The notes: a model not told the origin generated them from the letters alone. A stretch of DNA of 64,000 bases from Marinobacter halodurans (GCF_004327985.1 NZ_SJDL01000001.1:1-64000), one strand, 5' to 3'. Shown: positions 1 to 11,164, counted from the first letter of the stretch. Numbers and translations are program-made.

Positions 1-236
1 TGACGATATTGGCCGCCTTACCCAGTGTGACCGCCTCATATGCGATTCCTGTTCGTCAGGCCAGTGCTTTGCCTGCGGCTTCCTTCAGATTCCACCTCGC
101 GGTGGACACCCTTGCCGTTCGGCTAGTGGTTCCCCTTACCGGGCCCACAGGGGACTTGCACCCCCAAGTCATCCGGCCAGCACCACCTGTACCAGAACAG
201 CGCCCGTCAAGGCGCTACGCGCCATGCCTGGCGCAC
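1..236 (-). mobile_element. Group II intron, 5' part (ribozyme domain I), truncated by window edge
   Basis: Read on the minus strand, this stretch begins at 236 with GTGCG, the conserved 5' boundary of group II introns, followed by a short stem GCGCC/GGCGC. Further in are blocks I recognise from bacterial group II introns: GGGGGTGCAAGTCCCC (about 162 down to 147), GGCAAGGGTGTCC, GAGGTGGAATCTGAAGGAAG and CTGACGAACAGGAATCGCAT. The intron would continue off the left edge, where domains II-VI and any reverse transcriptase/maturase gene would lie. It sits directly after the T-run of the gap terminator, the insertion preference known for class C group II introns. The small plus-strand reading frame across it (9-260) is not a gene. 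The class is inferred; only the 5' end is visible. Confidence 0.8.
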
Positions 237-240
237 CAAC

Positions 241-274
241 AAAAAGCCCTGCCAGCCTGAGCTGACAGGGCTTT
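241..274 (-). terminator. Rho-independent terminator of gap
   Basis: AAAGCCCTG at 243-251 pairs with CAGGGCTTT at 266-274, and CAGC pairs with GCTG inside. On the minus strand the stem is followed by TTTTT (245-241). It lies 45 bases beyond the gap stop codon. The group II intron begins five bases after the T-run. Confidence 0.85.
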
Positions 275-318
275 CATATTAAGACTGTTGCGACAGGATC
301 ATTCGCCGCACGTTACTC

Positions 319-1791
319 TTACCGCACCCGGGCCGGGAAAATCGGATAAGTCACGCCCGCCATCTGGTTCACACAACGCACAACCTGTGCGCTGTAACCG
401 AACTCGTTGTCGTACCAGACGTACAGGATCAGGCGACGGCCGTTGGCAATCGTGGCCTGGGCATCCACCACGCCAGCATGACGGGAGCCCACAAAGTCCG
501 TGGACACCACCTCCGGCGAATTCACGAAGTCGATCTGCTTCTGGAGCTCGGAGTGCAGGGCCATTTCCCGCAGGTAGTCGTTGGCGGACTCGACTGTCAC
601 GTCCTTTTCCAGGTTCAGGTTCAAGATCGCCATGGAGACGTTGGGCGTCGGTACGCGAATCGCATTGCCACTGAGCTTGCCTTTCAGCTCGGGTAGCGCC
701 TTGGCCACGGCCTTGGCCGCGCCGGTTTCGGTAATCACCATGTTCAGCGGAGCACTGCGACCGCGGCGTGATCCCTTGTGGTAGTTGTCGATCAGGTTCT
801 GGTCATTGGTATAGGAGTGCACCGTTTCCACGTGACCATCAATGATGCCGAATTCGTCATTAATGGCCTTCAGCACCGGCGTAATGGCGTTGGTTGTACA
901 GGACGCCGCCGACAGGATACGGTCCTCCGGCGTGATGTCGCCGTTGTTGATGCCATAGACGATGTTCTTGATATCGCCCTTGCCCGGCGCCGTCAGGATG
1001 ACGCGGTTGGCACCCTTGGACTTCAGGTGCAGGCCAAGACCTTCCTCATCGCGCCATTTACCGGTGTTGTCGATAATGATGGCGTTGTTGATGCCGTACT
1101 GGGTGTAGTCCAGCTTGTCCGGGCCGTCGGAGTAGATCACCTTGATGAAGTTGCCATTGGCAATCAGCGCGCAGTTCTCCTCATCCACGGTGATGGTGCC
1201 GTTGAAGGGGCCGTGTACGGAATCGCGACGCAGCAGGCTGGCGCGTTTTTCCAGGTCGTTTTCGGCGCCGCCCTGACGCACCACGATGGCACGCAGGCGC
1301 AGGTTGTTACCGCCGCCGGCCTTCTCGATCAGGATACGGGCCAGCAGGCGACCGATCCGGCCGAAACCGTACAGGACCACGTCCTTCGTTTCTTTTTGGG
1401 CATTTTCGTCACAATCAGCAGCGTATTTGCCGACGACTTCCGCGACCTCATCCCTGAGGAACTGCTCGAGGGAGCGATCGCCGCCCTGCTCCTTGAAGCG
1501 CACAGCCAACTTGCCGATATCGATGTGGGCCCGCCCCAGTTCCAGCTTGTCGAGGGTTTCCAGGATTGGCAGGGTGTCGTGGACGGACAGCTCACTGTCT
1601 TCCACCTGACGCACGAAACGGTGAGCCTTGAGAATACCGATCACAGACTGGTTGATGATCGCTCTGCCGTAGATCGACGTAACGACGTTATTCTTGCGAT
1701 ACAGGCGGCCGATCAGGGGAATCATCGCCTCCGCCATGGATTCTCTCTCAGTCCAGGCGGACAGGTGCTCGTTCATCTGCTCGTGACTCAC
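319..1791 (-). CDS. gap: Glyceraldehyde-3-phosphate dehydrogenase, long bacterial form
   Basis: NAD(P)-dependent glyceraldehyde-3-phosphate dehydrogenase of central carbon metabolism, cytoplasmic. The protein is 490 aa, the long form found in Pseudomonas and relatives, with a roughly 130-residue N-terminal extension (EAMIPLIGRLYRKNNVVTSI) ahead of the Rossmann domain (YGFGRIGRLLARI). The catalytic cysteine is in SAASCTTNAITPV and the C-terminal segment has the usual WYDNEFGYS. I chose the GTG at 1791 because AGAGG lies seven bases upstream; the frame stays open to 1923, but the extra 44 residues look non-coding. It is transcribed alone, with mfd divergent. A possible promoter (GATAAT at 1862-1867, TTGTTC at 1885-1890, 17 bp apart) lies upstream. 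Confidence 0.93.
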   Translation of the reverse strand: MSHEQMNEHLSAWTERESMAEAMIPLIGRLYRKNNVVTSIYGRAIINQSVIGILKAHRFVRQVEDSELSVHDTLPILETLDKLELGRAHIDIGKLAVRFKEQGGDRSLEQFLRDEVAEVVGKYAADCDENAQKETKDVVLYGFGRIGRLLARILIEKAGGGNNLRLRAIVVRQGGAENDLEKRASLLRRDSVHGPFNGTITVDEENCALIANGNFIKVIYSDGPDKLDYTQYGINNAIIIDNTGKWRDEEGLGLHLKSKGANRVILTAPGKGDIKNIVYGINNGDITPEDRILSAASCTTNAITPVLKAINDEFGIIDGHVETVHSYTNDQNLIDNYHKGSRRGRSAPLNMVITETGAAKAVAKALPELKGKLSGNAIRVPTPNVSMAILNLNLEKDVTVESANDYLREMALHSELQKQIDFVNSPEVVSTDFVGSRHAGVVDAQATIANGRRLILYVWYDNEFGYSAQVVRCVNQMAGVTYPIFPARVR

Positions 1792-1861
1792 GCGAAAACC
1801 TCTATTTTTAGCACTTGGGTGGCGACGGCAGGGCCAGCCGCCTCGAATATTTTGGGCGGAT

Positions 1862-1890
1862 ATTATCCAATGTAAGGAACCGCCGAACAA
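1862..1890 (-). promoter_or_regulatory. Possible sigma-70 promoter of gap
   Basis: On the minus strand, TTGTTC (1890-1885) and GATAAT (1867-1862) are separated by 17 bases. The -10 matches 5/6 of consensus, the -35 only 3/6. It is about 70 bases upstream of the chosen gap start, in the 239-bp gap shared with mfd. Confidence 0.35.
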
Positions 1891-2030
1891 GCCCAGACAG
1901 GCCAGTCTGGATGAAGGTGCCATGACAGTACGGTAACCGACGGCTAGAATGGCACTCCCCTTTCAAACCGGGTTGTCCTGTTCTCACCCAGACACGAACA
2001 CCCCAATCCAGCCAGGAAGTGACACGCACC

Positions 2031-5000
2031 ATGACAGAAGCCGTAGCCCATCCCAGCCTTCTTGCTCCCGAGATGCCGACCCAGCCGGCCAGTCACGAGA
2101 TCTGGAGCGGCCTGCATGGCAGTGGGCAGGCACTGGCCATCTGCGAAGGTGCCCGCCGGCACGATGGGCTGACCCTGGTGATCACCGCCAACACGGACGA
2201 AGCCATCCGCCTGGAACAGTCCCTGCGCTTTTTCCTGGGCCTACCCGGCGACGAAAGTGCCGAATCGGTGACCGATGACGGCTTCGAACTCCTGTCGCTG
2301 CCGGACTGGGAAACCCTGCCCTACGACATGTTCTCGCCGCACCAGGACATCATTTCCCGGCGCATCCGTACCCTGCACCGGCTCCCCCAGGCGCAGCGCG
2401 GCCTGCTGGTCGTGCCCGCCCGGACCCTGCTGCATCGTCTGGCGCCCGTATCCTACCTGCAGGGAAACACCCTGTTGCTGGAAGTGGGTCAGATCCTGGA
2501 TATCGACCGCTGGCGCCAACAGTTGGAAGCCGCCGGGTACCGGCACACCGAGAACGTCTACGAACACGGCGAATATGCCGTCCGCGGCGCCATCCTGGAC
2601 ATATTCCCCATGGGGGCCAGCCAGCCCTACCGGATCGACCTGTTCGATGACGAAATCGAGACACTGCGGACCTTTGATCCCGAAACCCAGCGGTCCATCG
2701 ATCAGATCGGACGCATCGAACTGTTGCCCGCAAACGAATTCCCCTGGCACAAGGACGCACGCTCCACATTCCGCAACCGCTGGTTCGAGCATTTCCCGAA
2801 CGCCGATAAGGATGCGCCCATCTACAAGGATGTCAGCCAGGGCATCACACCGCCGGGTATCGAGTATTACCTCCCGCTGTTTTTCGAGGAGACCGCAACG
2901 CTGTTCGACTACCTGCCGGACAACACCCGGGTGTTCACGTCCGCCGGGCTCGAGCCGGCCCTGGACCAGGCCCGGGAAGAAGCCGAAGCCCGCTATGAAG
3001 ACCGGCGCTACGACCGCTTCCGCCCCATCCTTGAACCGGCCCAACTATTCATGGCCAAGGATGAGTGCTTTGGCCAGATCAAGCAGTTCCCGCGGGTGAC
3101 CATCCAGGCGGATACGGCCAACGCCGGCGCCCGCGAGCGCACCTGCGACACACGCCCCATGGCTAACGTGGCCATGGACGGCAAGGCCGGCGACCCGGCT
3201 CACCGCCTGAAGGACTTTCTGTCAGCGTTTGCGGGGCGAACGCTGCTCTGCGTGGAATCGGCCGGGCGCCGGGAAGCGCTGGTGGACAACCTGGCCGACT
3301 ACGGCCTACACCCCGTCACCCTGACCGACTGGCCCGCGTTCGTCACGGGAACGCCGAAACTTGCCATCACCATTGCCCCGCTCGACGCCGGCTGCACCCT
3401 GACGGAGCCGGGCCTGGCCCTGATCACGGAAACCGAGCTGTTTGGTGAGCGGGTGCTGCAACAGCGGCGCCGGGAAAAACCAACGGAAATCAACGATGCC
3501 GGTTACAGGGACCTGTCCGAATTGCGCATGGGTGCGCCGGTTGTCCACATCGACCATGGTGTCGGCCGTTATCAGGGGCTGCAGACGATCGCTGTCGACA
3601 AGGACAACCCGGAAGAATTCCTGACCCTGGAGTATGCCGACAACGCCAAGCTCTACGTGCCCGTCTCCAGCCTGCACCTGATTTCCCGCTATGCCGGCAC
3701 CGACAACGACCTGGCACCGCTGCACAAACTGGGCACCGACCGCTGGAGCCAGGCCAAGCAGAAGGCCCTGGAGAAAATCCGGGACACCGCCGCTGAGCTC
3801 CTTGACGTCTACGCCCGGCGCGAGGCGCGAAAGGGGTTCGTGTTCGACAACCCTGCCGAGAGTTATCGCAGCTTCGCCGCAGGCTTCCCGTTTGAAGAGA
3901 CGCCGGACCAGCAAGCTGCCATCGAGGCCGTCATCGCCGACATGACCAGCGAACGCCCAATGGACCGGCTGGTCTGTGGCGACGTGGGCTTCGGCAAGAC
4001 GGAAGTGGCCATGCGGGCGGCGTTCATGGCCACCTACTCCGGCAAGCAGGTGGCCGTCCTGGTGCCCACCACCCTGCTCGCCCAACAGCACTACGAATCC
4101 TTCCGCGACCGCTTCGCCGACACGCCGGTAAACATCGAGTTGCTGAGCCGTTTCCGCACCGGCAAACAGGCCAGCCAGACCATGAGCCATATCGAGTCCG
4201 GCAAGGCGGACATCGTGATCGGCACCCACAAGCTGTTGCAGGGCGACGTCCACTTCAAGAACCTGGGGCTGGTGATCATCGACGAAGAACACCGCTTCGG
4301 CGTGCAGCAGAAGGAACGGCTCAAGGCACTGCGCGCCGAGGTGGACCTGCTGACCCTCACCGCCACCCCGATTCCCAGGACGCTGAACATGGCCATGGGC
4401 CACTTGCGGGACCTGTCCATTATCGCCACACCGCCGGCCCGGCGCCTGTCGGTGAAGACATTCGTCCGCCAGCGCGAAAATGCGCTGATCAAGGAAGCCA
4501 TCCTGCGGGAGATCCTCCGGGGCGGCCAGGTGTACTTCCTGCACAATGAAGTCAGCACCATCGAGAGGATGGCTTCCGATCTGCGCGAGCTGATCCCCGA
4601 AGCCCGCGTGGGCGTGGCGCACGGACAGATGCGCGAGCGCGAACTCGAACAGATCATGTCCGACTTCTACCACAAGCGCTTCAACGTGCTGGTCTGCACC
4701 ACCATCATCGAGACCGGCATCGATGTGCCCAGCGCCAACACCATCATCATCGAGCGGGCCGACAAGTTCGGCCTCGCCCAGTTACACCAGCTGCGCGGGC
4801 GAGTCGGGCGCTCCCACCACCAGGCCTACGCCTACCTGCTCACGCCGCCGCCGAAGAGCCTGAGCAGCGACGCGGAAAAACGCCTGGAAGCGATCTCCAT
4901 GGCCCAGGATCTGGGCGCAGGCTTCATGCTGGCGACCCAGGACCTGGAAATCCGCGGGGCCGGCGAACTGCTGGGCGAGGAGCAGAGCGGCCAGATCGAA

Positions 5001-5540
5001 ACCATCGGTTTTACCCTCTACATGGAGCTGCTGGACGAAGCGGTGAAGGCGATCCGCGAGGGCCGAACCCCCAACGCGGAGTTACCGTTAAGTCATGGGA
5101 CCGAGATCAACCTGCGCATCCCGGCGCTGATTCCGGACGACTACCTGCCCGACGTCCACAACCGGCTGATGCTCTATAAGCGCATCGCCAACACCCGAAC
5201 CCAGGATGAACTGAAGGAGCTGCAGGTGGAGATGATCGACCGCTTCGGCCTGCTGCCGGACGCGGCCAAGAACCTGATGCGCCAGTCCCAGCTGCGCATC
5301 CGGGCGGAGAAACTCGGCATCACCAAGATCGATACGGGCAGCGAATGGGGCCGACTGGAATTCGGCAACCAGACACCGGTCGACCCCTTAATTCTTGTCC
5401 AGAAAGTCCAGCGGGCGCCGCAATCCTATAAACTGGAGGGCGCGAACACCTTCCGCTTCAGGCTGAAGGACACAACGACCGATGGTAAACTTGCCGGCGT
5501 CGCGGATATGCTCGGGGAGCTGGAGAAAGCGCCCGCGTAA
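2031..5540 (+). CDS. mfd: Transcription-repair coupling factor Mfd
   Basis: ATP-dependent translocase that removes RNA polymerase stalled at DNA lesions and recruits UvrA. At 1169 aa it is full length. In order: an N-terminal UvrB-like module, an RNA-polymerase-interacting domain (VVHIDHGVGRYQGL), then the RecG-like helicase with Walker A GDVGFGKTE, DEEH box (IIDEEHRFGVQQ), TATPIPRTL, and QLRGRVGRS in motif VI, and a C-terminal TRCF domain. I take the ATG at 2031; a GTG at 2019 is in frame but overlaps the AGGAA ribosome-binding site at 2014-2018. It is followed 53 bases later by csiV on the same strand, a common pairing. Confidence 0.96.
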   Translation: MTEAVAHPSLLAPEMPTQPASHEIWSGLHGSGQALAICEGARRHDGLTLVITANTDEAIRLEQSLRFFLGLPGDESAESVTDDGFELLSLPDWETLPYDMFSPHQDIISRRIRTLHRLPQAQRGLLVVPARTLLHRLAPVSYLQGNTLLLEVGQILDIDRWRQQLEAAGYRHTENVYEHGEYAVRGAILDIFPMGASQPYRIDLFDDEIETLRTFDPETQRSIDQIGRIELLPANEFPWHKDARSTFRNRWFEHFPNADKDAPIYKDVSQGITPPGIEYYLPLFFEETATLFDYLPDNTRVFTSAGLEPALDQAREEAEARYEDRRYDRFRPILEPAQLFMAKDECFGQIKQFPRVTIQADTANAGARERTCDTRPMANVAMDGKAGDPAHRLKDFLSAFAGRTLLCVESAGRREALVDNLADYGLHPVTLTDWPAFVTGTPKLAITIAPLDAGCTLTEPGLALITETELFGERVLQQRRREKPTEINDAGYRDLSELRMGAPVVHIDHGVGRYQGLQTIAVDKDNPEEFLTLEYADNAKLYVPVSSLHLISRYAGTDNDLAPLHKLGTDRWSQAKQKALEKIRDTAAELLDVYARREARKGFVFDNPAESYRSFAAGFPFEETPDQQAAIEAVIADMTSERPMDRLVCGDVGFGKTEVAMRAAFMATYSGKQVAVLVPTTLLAQQHYESFRDRFADTPVNIELLSRFRTGKQASQTMSHIESGKADIVIGTHKLLQGDVHFKNLGLVIIDEEHRFGVQQKERLKALRAEVDLLTLTATPIPRTLNMAMGHLRDLSIIATPPARRLSVKTFVRQRENALIKEAILREILRGGQVYFLHNEVSTIERMASDLRELIPEARVGVAHGQMRERELEQIMSDFYHKRFNVLVCTTIIETGIDVPSANTIIIERADKFGLAQLHQLRGRVGRSHHQAYAYLLTPPPKSLSSDAEKRLEAISMAQDLGAGFMLATQDLEIRGAGELLGEEQSGQIETIGFTLYMELLDEAVKAIREGRTPNAELPLSHGTEINLRIPALIPDDYLPDVHNRLMLYKRIANTRTQDELKELQVEMIDRFGLLPDAAKNLMRQSQLRIRAEKLGITKIDTGSEWGRLEFGNQTPVDPLILVQKVQRAPQSYKLEGANTFRFRLKDTTTDGKLAGVADMLGELEKAPA

Positions 5541-5593
5541 TCCATCGCCGCCTCAGGCCAGCTCGCCTGGCCCAGAAACGGGAGTACGGAGTT

Positions 5594-6325
5594 TTGCAGG
5601 ATTTCCAGACACGCTGGCTGGCGCCGATGGCCCTGGCAATGGCGCTTTTCTCAATGGCAGGCAAGGCCGCTGCCGACGACAACGTCTATCGCGCCGAGCT
5701 GGTGCTGTTCGAAAGGCTGGGCGCCACGGACGATATTGCCGAACAGATGCAGACACGCCGGCCGGAAACGCCCCGGGACGTCACCAGGAACCTTTGGGTC
5801 GTCGGCCCTGGCGGTCAGGTCAACTCTGACCTGAACCTGGTGTCGCGCAATAATCTCTATCTCAGCAGTGCCGCCAACCGGCTGGAGAACAGCGGCCGCT
5901 ACCGCGTCCTGATGGCCGCCGGCTGGGTCCAGTCCTTTCCCCCGGACTACAACGGGCAACCCATGCGCATTGCCCTCGGGGATGTGATTGACCAGGCCGG
6001 GGACCGGGCCATCGAGGGGTATATCGATATCGACCGGGTCCGCTACCTGCATGTGACCGCAAAGCTGAACCAGTGGCGGGAGGCGAGCGAGCCGACGAAT
6101 ACCGCCGGTGAGGAGCCGGCGACACAGGACCTGGGCAACAACCCTTACATGCCGGGAGGCGAAGCCCCTTCAGGGCCGCAGGACGTCGCCGGCGACACGC
6201 ATCCGGACCGCGAGCTCGTCACCTGGCTGCACCAGACCCGGCGCATGCGCAGCAAGGAAATCCATTACCTGGACTCCCCCACCCTGGGCCTACTGGTGTA
6301 CTTCCAGCCGCTCGACGGCCAGTGA
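5594..6325 (+). CDS. csiV: CsiV-family periplasmic protein
   Basis: 243-aa exported protein of the CsiV family, named for a Vibrio cholerae peptidoglycan-binding protein that stimulates cell-wall synthesis and is required for growth on D-amino acids. The N-terminus carries a signal peptide (hydrophobic residues about 9-22, cleavage near AAA-DDN). The YRAELVLFERLG segment and downstream position from mfd are typical of the family. The start is a TTG at 5594, with GGAG at 5581-5584 ten bases upstream; an ATG at 5627 would also leave a usable signal peptide. Its 3' end meets mtnP convergently, five bases apart. The family call is good; the role in this organism is inferred. Confidence 0.8.
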   Translation: MQDFQTRWLAPMALAMALFSMAGKAAADDNVYRAELVLFERLGATDDIAEQMQTRRPETPRDVTRNLWVVGPGGQVNSDLNLVSRNNLYLSSAANRLENSGRYRVLMAAGWVQSFPPDYNGQPMRIALGDVIDQAGDRAIEGYIDIDRVRYLHVTAKLNQWREASEPTNTAGEEPATQDLGNNPYMPGGEAPSGPQDVAGDTHPDRELVTWLHQTRRMRSKEIHYLDSPTLGLLVYFQPLDGQ

Positions 6326-6330
6326 TCGGC

Positions 6331-8342
<2,012 letters not shown>

Positions 8343-8408
8343 ACTCGTCTCCTGACTGTCTTCTTATACCTGACGGCCCCCGGCTAGCGCCGGAGAGCTC
8401 GACGGCCA

Positions 8409-8897
8409 TCACTCCGTGATGGTCACCGCCGTTCCCGGAAGGACCCGCTCAAACAGCGCGATCACGTCGTCGTTGCGCATACGGACGCAGCCATGGGACG
8501 CCGGCGTACCCATCGGTTCGGTATCGGGTGTTCCGTGAATGTAGATGTAACGGCGCATGGAGTCGACATCACCACCACGGTTACGCCCGGGTTCGCGCCC
8601 GCAAAGCCAGAGGATGCGCGACAGGATCCAGTCCCGATCCGGGCAGGCGCTGGCCAGTTCCGGCGTATGGATCTCACCGGTGGGCCGGCGACCGCGGAAG
8701 ACCGTGCAGCGGGGCGCCCCGGCGCCGATACAGGCCCGTATATAGTGTTCGCCCCGTGGGGTACAGCCGGAACCGTTGGCTTCACCCGGGCCGTTGGCGG
8801 CGGTCGAAACCGGGTAGGTCAACAGCGCGCCATCGTCCATACGCGCGGTCAGCGTCTGACGGGAAAGACTGATCTGCAGATGCTCGGCAAAGGACAC
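8409..8897 (-). CDS. L,D-transpeptidase (YkuD) domain protein
   Basis: 162-aa protein with a single YkuD domain. The catalytic region has the conserved His (YIHGTPDTEPMG) and the Cys motif ASHGCVRM near the C-terminus. Family members cross-link peptidoglycan, attach lipoproteins to it, or act in related reactions. The N-terminus (SFAEHLQISLSRQTLTARM) starts directly with the first beta-strands, so no signal peptide, LysM domain or membrane anchor is visible. I chose the GTG at 8897 because GAGGTGA stands just before it; no upstream in-frame extension adds a signal. Secretion is therefore unexplained. It stands alone between mscS and the TetR gene. Confidence 0.85.
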   Translation of the reverse strand: MSFAEHLQISLSRQTLTARMDDGALLTYPVSTAANGPGEANGSGCTPRGEHYIRACIGAGAPRCTVFRGRRPTGEIHTPELASACPDRDWILSRILWLCGREPGRNRGGDVDSMRRYIYIHGTPDTEPMGTPASHGCVRMRNDDVIALFERVLPGTAVTITE

Positions 8898-9071
8898 ACG
8901 TCACCTCGGTCCGGTGGCCCGGATTCACCGAATCCGGTTCAATGGCGCAGAGATTACCCCAGGGGAGCCACCGGTCACAACGGGCCAGCCCACACGGGGA
9001 GCGGCAACACCCGGTGTTTTACAAAACAGTAATGGAACAGATGGCCCCGGAACAGGACCATGGTGCCGCAT

Positions 9072-9731
9072 TCAGGCGGTCTGCGGTACCGAGATGGGAT
9101 CGTCGGCCTGCAGGCCCGCAGCCAGGAAAGGCACCAGGCGCGCAGCGATTTCCTGCACCGTGGTATCGATGCCCAGCTTGTTCTCGAGGATTTCGCGCAG
9201 AGCGTCGCTGCTGGACATGGTGAAAGCCGTGGCACCCAGCATAAACTGGATGCGCCAGTAACGGTCCACGGCGGAGAGTTGCGGCGTACCGGCCTTGAGC
9301 AGTCGCATCAGCCGCCCGAAGGGTTCGCTATACTCCTGCTCCAGGAACTTGCGCAGGTGCCCCTGGGACTGCGTATAGGCCAGCCCCAGCAGCCGCATGA
9401 AGATGGAGATCCCCTTTTCATTGCGATGGGGCATGCGTACGGCGCTTTCGGTCAGCACCCAGAGCGTTTGCTGCAGTGTCGGCGGTTCACCCTTGCAGCG
9501 GCGTTCAAGGTCATCGAAGGCCTTATCCAGGGTCTCCGAAAACGGCGTCAGGAAGCGGGCAAAGACCGCCTGGATAAGCGCGTTCTTTGAGCCAAAATGG
9601 TAATTGACCGCAGCCAGGTTGACGTTAGCCTTGCTGGTAATCATACGCAGCGATGTTTCAGAGAAGCCACGTTCTGCGAACAGCTCTTCTGCAGCATTGA
9701 GGATGCGATCAACTGTATCGGACTGCGCCAT
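9072..9731 (-). CDS. psrA: TetR-family regulator, PsrA type
   Basis: 219-aa TetR repressor. The N-terminal helix-turn-helix region (about residues 8-55: RILNAAEELFAERGFSETSL, AAVNYHFGSKNALIQAVF) is close to what I recall of Pseudomonas PsrA. PsrA senses long-chain fatty acids and controls beta-oxidation genes and, in Pseudomonas, rpoS. The C-terminal ligand domain is the usual helical bundle. A perfect 13-bp inverted repeat starts 26 bases upstream of the start codon and contains two overlapping CAAAC-N4-GTTT arrangements like the published PsrA site, which suggests autoregulation. The gene is monocistronic. The TetR assignment is certain; the PsrA name is inferred from sequence and operator. 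Confidence 0.82.
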   Translation of the reverse strand: MAQSDTVDRILNAAEELFAERGFSETSLRMITSKANVNLAAVNYHFGSKNALIQAVFARFLTPFSETLDKAFDDLERRCKGEPPTLQQTLWVLTESAVRMPHRNEKGISIFMRLLGLAYTQSQGHLRKFLEQEYSEPFGRLMRLLKAGTPQLSAVDRYWRIQFMLGATAFTMSSSDALREILENKLGIDTTVQEIAARLVPFLAAGLQADDPISVPQTA

Positions 9732-9756
9732 AACCTACCGCCAAGGGTGAACCTAC

Positions 9757-9783
9757 CAAACGTATGTTTAAAACATACGTTTG
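9757..9783. promoter_or_regulatory. Palindromic operator of psrA
   Basis: Perfect inverted repeat: CAAACGTATGTTT (9757-9769), one central A, then AAACATACGTTTG (9771-9783). Each arm contains CAAAC-N4-GTTT (or its complement), matching the known PsrA consensus of two half-sites with a short spacer. It lies 26-52 bases upstream of the psrA start codon, where a bound repressor would block transcription. Confidence 0.75.
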
Positions 9784-9895
9784 ATGCCCATCCTTGTCAA
9801 GCAACCCGTCGGCCCCGGACAAGGGCGCCCACAGCTCCCATCAACGGCCAGTATAACCCGCCGGTTTTCTTTACAGGCCCATACCCCCGAAACAA

Positions 9896-9928
9896 AAGAA
9901 CGCAGGCCCTTTCGGTGCCTGCGTTCTT
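9896..9928 (-). terminator. Rho-independent terminator of amtB
   Basis: AAGAACGCAGGC (9896-9907) pairs with GCCTGCGTTCTT (9917-9928) around a short loop. On the minus strand the stem runs into a T-rich tail (CTTTTGTTTCG). It begins 25 bases after the amtB stop codon. Confidence 0.8.
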
Positions 9929-9952
9929 GTCTTCGAAAGCCCTGGAGACCGG

Positions 9953-11164
9953 CTACTTATCCATCGACGTGGCCGCGATGCGGTGAACGGACAGGTCAGC
10001 GCCCTCAAACTCTTCCTCTTCCGACAGCCGAATCGAACTGACCACATTGACCAGGCCATAGACGACGAGACCGCCGACAAAGGCAACCAGGATGCCAATG
10101 ACCGTACCGACCAACTGGGACATCAAGCTCACGCCGCCTAGGCCGCCCAACACGGACTGGCCGAAGATACCGGCGGCCAGGCCACCCCAGGCACCGCAAA
10201 TGCCATGCAGCGGCCACACACCGAGCACATCGTCCAGACGCGGCATCCTGTTCTGGGCCCACTCGAACAGAAACACGAACAGCGCGCCGGCAATACCGCC
10301 AGTGACCAGGGCGCCGATGGGATGCATCAGGTCGGAACCGGCACACACCGCCACCAGACCGGCCAGCGGCCCGTTATGGATAAAGCCCGGGTCCTTGCGC
10401 CCCACCAGCATGGCCACCACGATACCGCCAACCATCGCCATCAGGCTGTTCACGGCGACAAGGCCGCTGATGCCATCCAGTGTCTGGGCGGACATGACAT
10501 TGAAGCCAAACCAGCCCACACACAGGATCCAGGCACCGAGTGCCAGGAAGGGAATGTTGGACGGCGCGAATGCCACCACCCGGCCATTGCGGTAACGACC
10601 TTTACGCGCCCCCAGCAGCAGGATTGCAGCCAGTGCGATCCAGCCACCGACGCCGTGCACGACCACCGATCCGGCAAAGTCATGGAAAGCGGCACCAAAG
10701 GTGGCATCCAGCCAGTCCTGGAAACCATAGTTGCCGTTCCATACCAGCCCTTCGAAGAAGGGATACACCAGCGCCACGATGAAACCGGAGGCGACCAGCA
10801 TCGGGTAGAAACGTGCCCGCTCGGCGATGCCGCCGGAAACAATGGCGGGGATCGCCGCCGCAAACGTCAGGAGGAAAAAGAATTTGACCAGGTCATAGCC
10901 GTTGGCTGCCGTCAGCACCGAAGCGCTGGCGAAGAAGTTCGTATGGTAGGCCACACTGTAGCCGATAAAGAAATAGGCCAGCGTCGAGACACCGAAATCC
11001 GTCATGATCTTGACCAGGGCGTTGACCTGGTTCTTGTGCCGCACCGTACCAACTTCCAGGAAGGCGAAACCGGCGTGCATCGCCAGCACCATGATCGCCC
11101 CAAGCAGCAGAAAGAAGGTATTCGCACTCTGCAGCAGCGTTTCCACTGCGCTTGTCGTCTCCAC
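9953..11164 (-). CDS. amtB: Ammonium transporter (Amt/Rh family)
   Basis: 403-aa inner-membrane ammonium transporter with about 11 transmembrane helices. The two conserved pore histidines appear in DFAGSVVVHGVGGW and GVWPLHGICGAWGG. Other family segments are FFIGYSVAYHTNF and FNVMSAQTLDGISG. The ending (EEEEFEGADLSVHRIAATS) resembles the cytoplasmic tail of Amt proteins that binds PII. No glnK gene is adjacent, unlike the frequent glnK-amtB arrangement, so any PII partner is encoded elsewhere. The 363-bp upstream region holds an NtrC-type site, pointing to induction by nitrogen limitation. Confidence 0.94.
   Translation of the reverse strand: METTSAVETLLQSANTFFLLLGAIMVLAMHAGFAFLEVGTVRHKNQVNALVKIMTDFGVSTLAYFFIGYSVAYHTNFFASASVLTAANGYDLVKFFFLLTFAAAIPAIVSGGIAERARFYPMLVASGFIVALVYPFFEGLVWNGNYGFQDWLDATFGAAFHDFAGSVVVHGVGGWIALAAILLLGARKGRYRNGRVVAFAPSNIPFLALGAWILCVGWFGFNVMSAQTLDGISGLVAVNSLMAMVGGIVVAMLVGRKDPGFIHNGPLAGLVAVCAGSDLMHPIGALVTGGIAGALFVFLFEWAQNRMPRLDDVLGVWPLHGICGAWGGLAAGIFGQSVLGGLGGVSLMSQLVGTVIGILVAFVGGLVVYGLVNVVSSIRLSEEEEFEGADLSVHRIAATSMDK

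Noticed and set aside
9..260. 83-codon plus-strand frame at the left edge
   Set aside because: It runs antisense through the group II intron ribozyme. Such frames are often annotated as hypothetical proteins over these introns.
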